NCBI RefSeq assembly: GCF_002135295.1
Contig: NZ_NEGG01000007.1
Coordinates: 62,001-126,000, forward strand
From: Acinetobacter sp. ANC 5054
GTDB taxonomy: Bacteria; Pseudomonadota; Gammaproteobacteria; Pseudomonadales; Moraxellaceae
Direction of reading: 5' to 3'
Length of the DNA stretch: 64,000 nucleotides
Shown: positions 56,368 to 64,000 of the stretch, in pieces
Layout: every line of letters begins with the position of its first letter
Position numbering within the stretch: the stretch's first letter is position 1
Program-made: the position numbers and the translations under genes
Notes under the pieces: generated by a model
Databases searched by the model: none
Seen by the model: only the letters and a program-made list of their open reading frames with translations
Told to the model about the DNA's origin: nothing

Positions 56368-56399
56368 GCCAATACGATTACAGCGTTAATCGTATTGGC
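56368..56399 (+). terminator. Strong hairpin after the receptor gene, no T run
   Basis: GCCAATACGATTA (56368-56380) pairs perfectly with TAATCGTATTGGC (56387-56399). Without a following T run it may act as an mRNA 3' stabiliser or reduce read-through into tonB rather than stop it fully. Confidence 0.5.
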
Positions 56400-56505
56400 A
56401 TTGCTAAATCAATTAATTAGTCAAACATAAAAAAATGCAAAAAACACTTATATATCAAGTGCCGATTTCACTATTGATTGTTTGTCTCAAATTTCAGGAG
56501 TTGTA

Positions 56506-57213
56506 ATGGGCAAAAGCTTTTCCGAATTAGAAAATAATTCCGGCAAACGCCTGATCGGAATTGGGGCAGTCATTCTTCTGCATCTCATTGTGCTCTACGG
56601 ATTAATCACAGGACTTTCCAAGAAAGGTGAGAAAACTGTAGAAGAACCTGTTGAATTAATCATTATTCAAGACAAGAAACCTGAGCCAGAAAAACCGAAA
56701 CCAATTGAAAAACCACCTGAAGTACCAAAAATGGTGAAGGAAGTATTAAAAACGCCAGAACAGAAACCTGTCGAAAAAGTGGTGCAAAAAACGGTAACAA
56801 CCACAACGACTCAAACGGTAAAAGCAGTTTCTACACAAACGCCTACTGCTTCACCATCGCCAAGTCCTGTCGCATCTCCAACGCCTACTCCTGCACCAGC
56901 GCCTGCTCCTGAACCACCTCCAAAACCTGCAGGTGAAACCCGAGGTGCATCTAAAGGAAGTGTTGGTTGTAAGGAACCTGCTTACCCCCGTGAAGCAGAA
57001 ATGGCTGAAGAAACTGGCACAGTACGTATTTCTGTATTGGTAGGTGCCGATGGTAATGCCAAAGAAGTAAAGGTTAAAAAATCCACTGGTACTAAGTCTT
57101 TAGACAAGTCCGCGAGTAAAGCATATAGCTTGTGTACATTTAAACCTGCATTAAAAAATGGCGAACCTGTCGACGATTGGGTTGATATTGAATACACATT
57201 TAAACTTGATTAA
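56506..57213 (+). CDS. tonB: TonB energy-transducing protein
   Basis: 235 residues from the ATG at 56506 (AGGAG upstream). A single N-terminal membrane helix (about 17-38) is followed by a long Pro/Lys/Glu-rich spacer (about 48-150) that spans the periplasm. The C-terminal TonB domain has YPREAEMAEETGTVRISVLV and the closing YTFKLD strand. Two cysteines (GCKEP and SLCTF) in that domain may form a disulfide. It transmits proton-motive force from ExbB-ExbD to the receptor. It is one of several TonBs expected in this genus and is here dedicated by position. Confidence 0.94.
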   Translation: MGKSFSELENNSGKRLIGIGAVILLHLIVLYGLITGLSKKGEKTVEEPVELIIIQDKKPEPEKPKPIEKPPEVPKMVKEVLKTPEQKPVEKVVQKTVTTTTTQTVKAVSTQTPTASPSPSPVASPTPTPAPAPAPEPPPKPAGETRGASKGSVGCKEPAYPREAEMAEETGTVRISVLVGADGNAKEVKVKKSTGTKSLDKSASKAYSLCTFKPALKNGEPVDDWVDIEYTFKLD

Positions 57214-57241
57214 TGAATCTATAAAAATTTGGAGAATATGA

Positions 57242-58123
57242 ATGAATAAAATGATGAAATCTGCGCGTATTTTTGCATCAGCAACTGTTTTAGCAACAAG
57301 TACATTACTCCCGCTTCAATCTGTATTTGCTGAAGAATCTGCAACACCACCAAGTATGGTAAAAGTTGAAATCAGTGACGATAAAATTCAAATTACCGAT
57401 GATGGAACACATACCCCGCCCCCAATGCCTACTGCAACGAAAGAAGTACATAATCCTTATGGTTTAGAAGCTTTATGGCGCGAAGGTGACATTGTCGCTA
57501 AATCTACACTGTTCATTTTAGTACTTATGTCGATTGGTACGTGGTACATCATGATCACCAAGTTCATTCAACAAGCAAAAATTAAGCGTCAAGGTAAAGA
57601 AGCTGAAGCTAAATTTTGGGAGTCATCTACAATTGATAATGCGGCTGAAACGCTAGATGAATCGAGTGCATACCGCTTTATTGCAGAAAAAGGGATTAAC
57701 TCAACCAAGAAACATGGCGGTAATTTACTTGAACGTATTGACTTCAATACATGGGTAACGATTTCAATTCAGCGCGCCATCGATAAAATTCAAAGCCATT
57801 TGAGTGGTGGTTTAGCTTTTCTAGCAACTGTAGGTTCAACTGCACCATTTGTGGGTTTATTCGGTACAGTTTGGGGTATTTACCATGCCTTAACAGCCAT
57901 TGGTATTTCAGGTCAGGCGTCTATTGATAAAGTAGCAGGTCCTGTTGGTGAAGCCTTAATTATGACTGCAATTGGTTTAGCGGTCGCTGTACCTGCAGTA
58001 TTGGGCTACAACTGGTTAACACGTCGCAATAAAGCAGTTTTAGACAATGTACGTACTTTTGGTTCTGATTTACATACGGTTTTACTCAGCGGTGAAATCA
58101 AAAATAATAACGACACCAAATAA
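57242..58123 (+). CDS. exbB: ExbB, proton channel subunit of the TonB motor
   Basis: 293 residues. Unlike E. coli ExbB, it begins with a signal-like segment (about 1-30, ending SVFAEE) and a periplasmic extension. Then come the first membrane helix near 90-112 (VAKSTLFILVLMSIGTWYIM) and the two C-terminal helices with the family motif AFLATVGSTAPFVGLFGTVWG and EALIMTAIGLAVAVPAVLGYN. This extended form occurs in several TonB clusters of gammaproteobacteria. It follows tonB after 28 bases. Confidence 0.94.
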   Translation: MNKMMKSARIFASATVLATSTLLPLQSVFAEESATPPSMVKVEISDDKIQITDDGTHTPPPMPTATKEVHNPYGLEALWREGDIVAKSTLFILVLMSIGTWYIMITKFIQQAKIKRQGKEAEAKFWESSTIDNAAETLDESSAYRFIAEKGINSTKKHGGNLLERIDFNTWVTISIQRAIDKIQSHLSGGLAFLATVGSTAPFVGLFGTVWGIYHALTAIGISGQASIDKVAGPVGEALIMTAIGLAVAVPAVLGYNWLTRRNKAVLDNVRTFGSDLHTVLLSGEIKNNNDTK

Positions 58124-58137
58124 GTGAGGCATGCGCC

Positions 58138-58563
58138 ATGGGAATGATGATCAATTCAGATGGTGACGAAGACGATGTAATTTCAGCCATTAACACGACA
58201 CCTTTGGTTGATATTATGTTGGTACTGTTGATTATCTTTTTAATCACGGTCCCCGTTGCAATCCATACGGTTCCGGTGAAGTTGCCTGAGGAAAAAAATA
58301 CCCCTTATGAAACCAAACCGATCAATATTCAAATTGCCGTAAATAAAAATGGTGATATTTTCTGGAATGAAAAATATATTGCCGACAAAAACACACTGAT
58401 CAGTCGCTTACAAGTAGAAGCGAAAAAACGCCCACAACCAGAAGTGCATATTCGAGGTGATCAGGTCACTAAATATGAAGCGATTGATGAAGTGATTAGT
58501 GCAACTCAAGCAGCAGGTATAGGCAAAATTGCTTTTGTCACAACACCTGTTGCGGCACAATAA
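58138..58563 (+). CDS. exbD: ExbD, first copy
   Basis: 141 residues with one membrane helix near 20-40. The essential proton-carrying aspartate lies in the motif TPLVDIMLVLLIIFLITVP. The periplasmic domain follows, with a KRPQPEVHIRGDQVTKYEAI segment. It starts 14 bases after exbB. A second exbD follows directly; both belong to the ExbD/TolR family and probably form mixed or alternative dimers. Confidence 0.93.
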   Translation: MGMMINSDGDEDDVISAINTTPLVDIMLVLLIIFLITVPVAIHTVPVKLPEEKNTPYETKPINIQIAVNKNGDIFWNEKYIADKNTLISRLQVEAKKRPQPEVHIRGDQVTKYEAIDEVISATQAAGIGKIAFVTTPVAAQ

Positions 58564-58581
58564 TCGGAAGAGGAACAACTT

Positions 58582-58995
58582 ATGGGAATGAATGTCGGTT
58601 CCGATAAAGACGATGACGTAATGTTAGACGTCAATATGACACCCTTGATTGATGTCATGCTGGTTTTGTTGATCATGTTTATTATCACGATCCCCATTCC
58701 AAATAACTCGATCAATATTGATTTACCAAATGGTGCTCCACCACCAACCAATGAAAAACCACCTGAGCCCATCACCTTAAAAATTGATGCGCAAGGAAAG
58801 TTATTTTGGAATGATCAACCTGTTGCTAACAAACAAGCTTTAGAAAGTTTATTTGCTGGTGTTTCACAAAAATCGGATCAAAATACGATTAAAGTGCAAC
58901 CTGACAAAATGACCGAATATAAAGATGTTGCAATGGTGATGGCTGCAGCTCAACGCTTAAACGTGAAAAAAATTGGTGTTTCAGCAAATAATTAA
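58582..58995 (+). CDS. exbD: ExbD, second copy
   Basis: 137 residues. The membrane helix carries TPLIDVMLVLLIMFIITIP with the conserved aspartate. It is clearly paralogous to the preceding gene but has diverged in the periplasmic part (PNGAPPPTNEKPPEP near 50-64). Both start with MGM-type N-termini, consistent with tandem duplication. Double exbD clusters are known in Xanthomonas, where one copy was needed only for some substrates. Ends at a strong terminator shared with bioD. Confidence 0.93.
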   Translation: MGMNVGSDKDDDVMLDVNMTPLIDVMLVLLIMFIITIPIPNNSINIDLPNGAPPPTNEKPPEPITLKIDAQGKLFWNDQPVANKQALESLFAGVSQKSDQNTIKVQPDKMTEYKDVAMVMAAAQRLNVKKIGVSANN

Positions 58996-59006
58996 GCCTT
59001 AAAATG

Positions 59007-59043
59007 AAACGACTGAATAGTTGTCTATTCAGTCGTTTTTTTA
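59007..59043. terminator. Bidirectional terminator between exbD and bioD
   Basis: A 14-base-pair perfect stem (AAACGACTGAATAG with CTATTCAGTCGTTT) with loop TTGT and T runs on the plus strand. On the minus strand the tail is the A-rich side, so it is weaker there, but it is the only hairpin near the bioD end. Confidence 0.88.
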
Positions 59044-59055
59044 TGTCTACCATAT

Positions 59056-59694
59056 TTAAATCACTGGAATATCCCACCAAGCAGCTTCTGGAAAATGCTG
59101 TCTTAGATAATTTTTCAGATATTCTGCTGTATCTTTTGAAATTAATTCGTCCTGTGATTCATCCTTTAAATTATACGCGAGCGCATGTAAGTTCAAACCA
59201 CGCTGTTTCAATGCTTCTAGACTTAAAATCGTATGGTTAATACTGCCCAAACGACCTGAAGTAACCAAGATCACAGGAAATTTTTTCTGAGCAACATAAT
59301 CAATCGTGAGTAATTCGGTCGTCAAAGGCACCATCAAGCCACCTGCACCTTCGAGTAAAACCACATCATATTTTTCAGTCAATTGCTGTGTTGCATCTTC
59401 GATTTTTTGAAAATCAATTTCACGACCATCAATTTTTGTCGCTAAATGTGGAGAGGCTGGATAGCTGAAAATTTCCGGCATCGTAAGTTTGCTTTCATCT
59501 TCAGGAAACCACCCCATTCCCATGATTTCACGGTGCTGTTCGATATCTTCTGAAATATCCACATTGCCCGTTTGGATTAACTTTTGCGTAATGGTTTTTT
59601 GACCTTGCTCATTCCACGTTTTGGCCAAATATCCTGTGGTATAGGTTTTTCCAATCCCTGTATCAATGCCACTAACGAAGTAAATTTGAGCCAT
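59056..59694 (-). CDS. bioD: Dethiobiotin synthetase
   Basis: Closes the ureido ring of dethiobiotin from DAPA, CO2 and ATP. 212 residues from the ATG at 59694 (AAGGA seven bases upstream). The P-loop GIDTGIGKT is at residues 8-16, and VVLLEGAGGLMVPL marks the second conserved site. The stop of bioC overlaps this ATG (TAATG), so translation is coupled. It is the last gene of the bio operon. An upstream in-frame ATG at 59766 lies inside bioC and is not used. Confidence 0.95.
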   Translation of the reverse strand: MAQIYFVSGIDTGIGKTYTTGYLAKTWNEQGQKTITQKLIQTGNVDISEDIEQHREIMGMGWFPEDESKLTMPEIFSYPASPHLATKIDGREIDFQKIEDATQQLTEKYDVVLLEGAGGLMVPLTTELLTIDYVAQKKFPVILVTSGRLGSINHTILSLEALKQRGLNLHALAYNLKDESQDELISKDTAEYLKNYLRQHFPEAAWWDIPVI

Positions 59695-60467
59695 TATTTT
59701 TTCCTTACAATGCATAGAATGGGATGATACGTCAGTGGATATGCAGGCTGGTCTGAATGAGGACAAGCCATGAACTGCGCATAATCTAGATAAAACTGCT
59801 GTAAGCTTGATTTAGTCCAACGATGCTGCCCTGTTGCAGTCACCCCAGTTTCTTTTAAATGTTGCAATACGTCACGTGGATGATCGAAATGCATTTGCTG
59901 CACTTCATTTTTCATCATGACGATTTCAAAACCCTGTTCTAGTAAATAGCGTTGCAGTATATGAATCTCTAAATAATCCAGACCACAGCCCGTGAGTTGT
60001 TTAATTTCACGTAAATTTTCAGGACCAAAACTGCTAAATACTAAAAAACCCTTGGGCTTTAAAGAACTATTTATTTTTTTCAGCAATGCTGGCAAGTCGG
60101 TCATCCACTGAAATACGGAACTCGACATGACCAAATCTAAATTTTGTGGTATTTCCAGTTGTTCAATATCACCTATCCAAGGCTGAACCTGAGTGTTCTC
60201 AAGTGACATTGCGTAATTGAATTCGGCACTCTCTGCATAAAGATCATTTAAATACAGCACATCGACCTGATTCAATTTCAGAACTTCGCGTGTAAAACTC
60301 CCTGTTCCACAGCCAATTTCTAATACCTTATTCCAGTGTTTTTGTGCAATAAATTGCTGCATAGACTGAGCCAATTCAACGCAAACCTGCTTCTGAATTA
60401 AGGCTTGTTGTTCATATGTTGAACTTGCTTTGGCAAAGCGCTTTTTGATTTTGGCTTTATCTAACAT
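59694..60467 (-). CDS. bioC: Malonyl-ACP O-methyltransferase BioC
   Basis: Methylates malonyl-ACP so it can enter fatty acid synthesis as a disguised primer for pimelate. 257 residues. The N-terminal KKRFAKASSTYEQQALIQ is typical. The SAM-binding loop is VLEIGCGTGSFTREVL near residues 47-62, and the acidic LYLNDLY region follows. The C-terminal half fits BioC (VLQHLKETGVTATGQ). Overlaps bioF by 11 bases at its start and bioD by one base at its end. Confidence 0.93.
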   Translation of the reverse strand: MLDKAKIKKRFAKASSTYEQQALIQKQVCVELAQSMQQFIAQKHWNKVLEIGCGTGSFTREVLKLNQVDVLYLNDLYAESAEFNYAMSLENTQVQPWIGDIEQLEIPQNLDLVMSSSVFQWMTDLPALLKKINSSLKPKGFLVFSSFGPENLREIKQLTGCGLDYLEIHILQRYLLEQGFEIVMMKNEVQQMHFDHPRDVLQHLKETGVTATGQHRWTKSSLQQFYLDYAQFMACPHSDQPAYPLTYHPILCIVRKK

Positions 60468-61641
60468 GACTCAACCTTGCAAGATGTTGTTCTAGCTGTT
60501 TAATCTCTTCCAAATCTACTTTTGCAGTCAGTGAAATCCGTAAACGTGCACTATGCTGCGGCACAGTTGGCGGTCGGACAGGCATGATATAAAAACCAGC
60601 GGCTTGTAATGCTTTGGCTTTTTCAACTGTTTGTGCCGAATCTCCAATGATCACGGGGACAATATGTGAGCTTGATGGACAATCGAAACCGAGTGTTTGG
60701 ACGCTTTGCTGTAAATGCTGACTGATGTGGGTCAGATGCTTACGCTCAGTTTGCATGTGAAGCACTTTATAGAAAATAAAATGAGTCCATGCCATACAGT
60801 TGGGTGGTTGAGCAGTACTAAAGATGAGGGGACGCATCGTGTTGATCAAATAATCCCGTATGACTGAATGGCAAATCAGATAGCCACCAATCGATGCCAG
60901 CGCCTTACCAAAAGTACCAACCAAGAAATCAATTTCATCAATGACGGCGTATTGTTCTGCACAGCCCAAACCCTGTTCACCTCGCACACCAATTGCATGC
61001 GCTTCATCCACATACAGCATCACTTTTGAAAATTGTTTTTTTATTTGCACCAAAGCCGCTAAATCAGTTTCATCTCCATCCATACTAAAAATGGATTCAG
61101 TCACCACAATGATCCGCTCAAAAGCACGATCATCATGATATTTTTCTAAGAGTTGACTCAGATGACTTTGATCATTATGCCGATAACGCACATATTTGGC
61201 AGTCGATAATCGGATGCCATCAATCATACTGGCGTGCACCAACTTATCTGCCAATATCAGTGTTTTACTGTCTGCCAGTGCAGGTAAAATCCCAACATTC
61301 ATATGATAGCCACTGTTAAATAACAAGGCAGCCCGACCCTGAAAAGCTTGGCTTAAACTGGCTTCAAGTTGCTCATATTCAGGAAAATTACCTGTTAATA
61401 AACGTGAAGAAGATGAGCTCATCCAACGCTGGGCATTCGGTGTTTCATCAAAAAATTGTTCACGCAGACTCGTTTCAGATGCCAGACCCAAATAATCATT
61501 TGAGGCTAAGTTAAGCATGCGCTGTTGATTGATAGTGATAAAGCGATCTTGCTGAAAATTTTGACTAAATTGACGCAAATTTCCTTGTTGTTTTAACTGA
61601 TCTAATTGGCTAGAAAAATGCTCAAGCAAATGCTGACTCAT
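60457..61641 (-). CDS. bioF: 8-amino-7-oxononanoate synthase
   Basis: PLP enzyme that condenses pimeloyl-ACP with alanine. 394 residues, normal. The PLP lysine lies in [18 protein letters not shown], and the pattern [18 protein letters not shown], seen as [10 protein letters not shown], is characteristic of the alpha-oxoamine synthases. SNDYLGLA near residue 47-54 marks the substrate site. The ATG overlaps the bioA stop (ATGA), and bioC overlaps its 3' end by 11 bases. Confidence 0.96.
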   Translation of the reverse strand: MSQHLLEHFSSQLDQLKQQGNLRQFSQNFQQDRFITINQQRMLNLASNDYLGLASETSLREQFFDETPNAQRWMSSSSSRLLTGNFPEYEQLEASLSQAFQGRAALLFNSGYHMNVGILPALADSKTLILADKLVHASMIDGIRLSTAKYVRYRHNDQSHLSQLLEKYHDDRAFERIIVVTESIFSMDGDETDLAALVQIKKQFSKVMLYVDEAHAIGVRGEQGLGCAEQYAVIDEIDFLVGTFGKALASIGGYLICHSVIRDYLINTMRPLIFSTAQPPNCMAWTHFIFYKVLHMQTERKHLTHISQHLQQSVQTLGFDCPSSSHIVPVIIGDSAQTVEKAKALQAAGFYIMPVRPPTVPQHSARLRISLTAKVDLEEIKQLEQHLARLSHVR

Positions 61642-62930
61642 GCTGTTTGCTCCAATTGTTCAACCACTTCGACCAATTGCTCTAACAAGGTTTTTAGTTC
61701 TAACTCGGAAATGATATAAGGCGGCATGACATAAACCAATTTGCCAAATGGTCGTATCCAAATTCCACGGCTTACAAATTCTTGCTGCAGGCGTTGCATA
61801 TCGACATTAAATGTCAATTCGACCACACCAATCGCCCCTAACACGCGTACATCATTTACATGTGCCAACGTTTTTAATGCGGATAATGCATGGTCTAACT
61901 GCTGCTCAATGCGCGAAATGTTGGCCTGCCAATCTTGTGCCAATAAAAGCTGTGTGCTTTTCAGGGCAACTGCACAAGCCAAAGGATTGGCCATAAACGT
62001 TGGCCCGTGCATAAACACACCTGCTTCACCTTGACTTATTATTTCTGCAATTTGCGTTGTCGCCAATGTGGCAGACAAGGTCATATAGCCCCCTGTCAAG
62101 GCTTTGCCAATACACATTATATCGGGTTCTACACCAGCCCACTCCCAAGCAAACAACTTCCCTGTACGACCAAATCCTGTGGCAATTTCATCAAAAATCA
62201 AAAGGACTTGATATTTTTCACAGAGCAATTTGGCTTGACGCAAATATTCAGGATGATAAAAGCGCATGCCTCCCGCACCTTGCACAATCGGCTCTAAAAT
62301 AAGGCCTGCGATTTGCGTATGCTGCGTAGCCAATGTCTGTTCAAGCACAGCAATATCGCTCTGATCCCACGCCTCATAAAAGCCGATTTGTGGTGCTGGA
62401 ACAAAAATACGATTTGGCAAACTTGAGCCAAAAATTTGATGCATCCCTGTTACAGGATCACAGACCGACATGGCGTTCCAAGTATCGCCATGATAGCCAG
62501 AACGCGGGGTCACGAAATTAGTTTTATTCTTTTGACCACTAGCAGCCCAATACTGCACCGCCATTTTCAACGCCACTTCAACAGCGACTGAACCTGAATC
62601 TGCATAAAAAATTTTATCTAAACTGGGTGGGGTAATTTCGAGTAATAATTTGCCGAGTTGAATCGCAGGATCATGGGTCAATCCACCAAACATAATATGC
62701 GACATATTTTGCAGCTGATCATTTACGGCTTGATTCAATTCGGGATGGTTATAGCCATGTATTGCACACCACCATGAAGACATACCGTCAATCAGCTGAC
62801 GCCCATCTTCCAGTTCAATTGTCGCCCCATAGGCCTTTTTAACCTTAAAGGTTGGTAGCGGCTGTGTCATGGAGGTATAAGGATGCCAAAGGTGCTGCTG
62901 ATCAAATTGCAGATCGGTTAATTCTGTCAT
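61638..62930 (-). CDS. bioA: Adenosylmethionine-8-amino-7-oxononanoate aminotransferase
   Basis: PLP aminotransferase that makes DAPA from KAPA using SAM as amino donor. 430 residues from the ATG at 62930 (GGAG six bases upstream). [16 protein letters not shown] near residue 50 is the BioA signature; the PLP lysine lies in [17 protein letters not shown]. The [12 protein letters not shown]-terminus is conserved. It is preceded by an esterase-like gene 86 bases upstream on the same strand and overlaps bioF by 4 bases. Confidence 0.96.
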   Translation of the reverse strand: MTELTDLQFDQQHLWHPYTSMTQPLPTFKVKKAYGATIELEDGRQLIDGMSSWWCAIHGYNHPELNQAVNDQLQNMSHIMFGGLTHDPAIQLGKLLLEITPPSLDKIFYADSGSVAVEVALKMAVQYWAASGQKNKTNFVTPRSGYHGDTWNAMSVCDPVTGMHQIFGSSLPNRIFVPAPQIGFYEAWDQSDIAVLEQTLATQHTQIAGLILEPIVQGAGGMRFYHPEYLRQAKLLCEKYQVLLIFDEIATGFGRTGKLFAWEWAGVEPDIMCIGKALTGGYMTLSATLATTQIAEIISQGEAGVFMHGPTFMANPLACAVALKSTQLLLAQDWQANISRIEQQLDHALSALKTLAHVNDVRVLGAIGVVELTFNVDMQRLQQEFVSRGIWIRPFGKLVYVMPPYIISELELKTLLEQLVEVVEQLEQTA

Positions 62931-63016
62931 CCCTAACTCCATGTAGAAGGTTGTTCACATCAATGTGCACGATGTTAAACCTGCTGGAATTAAAAATAAA
63001 TTGCGATATAGACCAG

Positions 63017-63748
63017 CTACACAGAGATTTGTTCAAGTTTGTTTAAATATTGGCAGATTTTGCAACTTATTGCTTCAGCATCAAATAAAGGAAAGCCATG
63101 CGAGCCTAAAACCAAATCCGTTTCTAAAAACTTTACGCCGAAATCTCGAAGTATTCGTTCAACTTTGTAACTAACTAAATAATCTTGTTTTGCAAACAGA
63201 TGTAACTGATGACCTGAATATTGTTTTAAGATATCTACATTATTTAATTTCTCCAAACAGTCTAAACCAGTACGGAGCACATCTAAACTTTGAGCTTGGA
63301 TTAAACTTTGTAAAGTTAAGAAATCCTGTTTAGTTGTTGTTATTCCCTGACAAACCATATAGCCAAACTTTTTTAAGGTCGAAATAGCGTCTTGCTGAAA
63401 GGACTGCTTGAAGTGTTGAAAGCTCACTTGATCCATTGCCGCTGACCATGTTTCATTTGCCACAAAACAGGGATTTGAACCCAGTGTGATTAATATTTTA
63501 TTTTCTTGATATTGCTGAAAAATTTGATCGGCCAAAATCGTGGCAAGTTGCCCACCTAAAGACCAACCAATAATGACATCGACCTTTTGAGCCATTTCAA
63601 CATACTTTTGCAAAGTGTTCTGATCTAAAGCATTAAAAATATTAATCAGTTCAACCTGATGCCCTTGCTCTATCAAAGCCATTTGTAAGGGTTGCAAAAG
63701 TTTTGTCCCACCACCCCAACCAGTGATCAGTAAAATACGTTGATTCAA
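63017..63748 (-). CDS. Alpha/beta hydrolase, probable pimeloyl-ACP methyl ester esterase (BioH-like role)
   Basis: 243 residues from a TTG at 63748. The nucleophile elbow GWSLGGQL puts Ser at 63; candidate Asp (KQDYLV near 190) and His217 (GSHGFP) complete a triad. The oxyanion segment reads ITGWGGG at the N-terminus. Gene context (directly ahead of bioA-bioF-bioC-bioD) points to the esterase that removes the methyl group placed by BioC. Overall similarity to E. coli BioH seems limited beyond the fold, and several unrelated esterases (BioG, BioK, BioJ, BioV, BtsA) fill this role elsewhere. So the role is inferred; the hydrolase fold is clear. Confidence 0.8.
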   Translation of the reverse strand: MNQRILLITGWGGGTKLLQPLQMALIEQGHQVELINIFNALDQNTLQKYVEMAQKVDVIIGWSLGGQLATILADQIFQQYQENKILITLGSNPCFVANETWSAAMDQVSFQHFKQSFQQDAISTLKKFGYMVCQGITTTKQDFLTLQSLIQAQSLDVLRTGLDCLEKLNNVDILKQYSGHQLHLFAKQDYLVSYKVERILRDFGVKFLETDLVLGSHGFPLFDAEAISCKICQYLNKLEQISV

Positions 63749-63837
63749 GCCTTATTCCAAAAATCTAATTTTTCTTCATCAGTATAACGATCTTGATACA
63801 TCTTTATCTTAAAAAACTCAGTATCGATATATTCCAT
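63745..63837 (-). CDS. Possible 30-residue ORF coupled to the esterase gene
   Basis: An ATG at 63837 opens 30 codons (MEYIDTEFFKIKMYQDRY and TDEEKLDFWNKA). Its TGA overlaps the TTG start of the esterase gene (TTGA), an arrangement that favours translational coupling. Composition is protein-like, charged and without a signal peptide. The ribosome-binding site is weak (TTAAG). It may be a short upstream ORF that sets the level of the bio operon, or a remnant. Too short for composition alone to prove it. Confidence 0.4.
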   Translation of the reverse strand: MEYIDTEFFKIKMYQDRYTDEEKLDFWNKA

Positions 63838-63876
63838 CGCTTAATCATTCGATACACAGAAAAATCCACCATCGCA

Positions 63877-64000
63877 TTAATTATTATTTTCTAAGTCTAG
63901 CAACAAGCTCGCAGGATAAACCTTGAGCCAATTTTTTTTAAACTGCTTATGCACTTGATCTATTGGATACTGGCTTTCCCGACCAATCTGCTGTGCCCTT
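63877..64000 (-). CDS. 3' end of an unidentified gene (cut by window edge)
   Basis: A minus-strand frame enters from the window edge and stops at 63877. The visible 40 residues include AQQIGRESQYPIDQVHKQF and end LLLDLENNN. The sequence is protein-like and hydrophilic. It lies 39 bases ahead of the short ORF before the esterase gene, on the same strand. I do not recognise the family from this fragment. Confidence 0.5.
   Translation of the reverse strand, partial: RAQQIGRESQYPIDQVHKQFKKNWLKVYPASLLLDLENNN

Noticed and set aside
62943..63016. BirA operator before bioA
   Set aside because: No TTGTAAACC/GGTTTACAA-type dyad is present; only scattered partial matches.

Overview
The window looks like chromosome of an Acinetobacter-type gammaproteobacterium (Moraxellaceae). 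It is AT-rich. Protein sequences and gene arrangements fit that group: EF-G/EF-Tu sequences, minCDE, a HemJ-type protoporphyrinogen oxidase, a dad D-alanine locus, and a tonB-exbB-exbD-exbD cluster. I see no insertion sequence, prophage, CRISPR array, rRNA or tRNA. Most of the window is core housekeeping DNA.

Layout. 1-4.9 kb: 5' part of a phosphomannomutase gene cut by the window edge, dut, rep and an OmpA-like lipoprotein, all on the minus strand. 5-9.6 kb: an acyltransferase paired with an unusual protein resembling a voltage-sensor domain without a pore, then minC-minD-minE and a folded intergenic element. 9.6-19.2 kb: an AEC transporter divergent from a LysR regulator, ftsK, trxB, the N-degron transferase pair aat-bpt, rimI and a predicted metal-dependent hydrolase. 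19.3-24 kb: the str operon (rpsL-rpsG-fusA-tuf, minus strand) with a clear promoter and several leader or intercistronic hairpins. 24-28.7 kb: an EcsC-family protein, fabB, hemJ and an acyltransferase-3 membrane protein. 28.9-34.1 kb: alanine catabolism, with an Lrp-type regulator divergent from dadA-dadX-ridA-like-cycA; a folded RNA-like element lies in the cycA leader. 34.1-37.9 kb: a LysM/BON protein, acpP, fabG, fabD, rpmF and yceD. 38-43.4 kb: epmC, yciO, a small unknown gene, a frameshifted GNAT acetyltransferase carrying a tetranucleotide repeat, scpA-scpB and rluB with a repetitive tail.

43.4-59 kb is the most distinctive region. A minus-strand operon encodes two peptide-type solute-binding proteins, a secreted M3 metallopeptidase and a Yej-like ABC importer. 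It is divergent from a TonB-dependent receptor followed by tonB-exbB-exbD-exbD. Read together this is a candidate complete path from outer membrane to cytoplasm, probably for peptides. The substrate is inference. The receptor's N-terminus appears frameshifted next to A7 and G6 tracts, which could be an on/off switch, a mutation or a sequencing error.

59-64 kb: a compact biotin operon (esterase-like gene, bioA, bioF, bioC, bioD) with overlapping genes. A possible 30-codon ORF is fused by overlap to its first gene, and a further gene is cut off at the window end.
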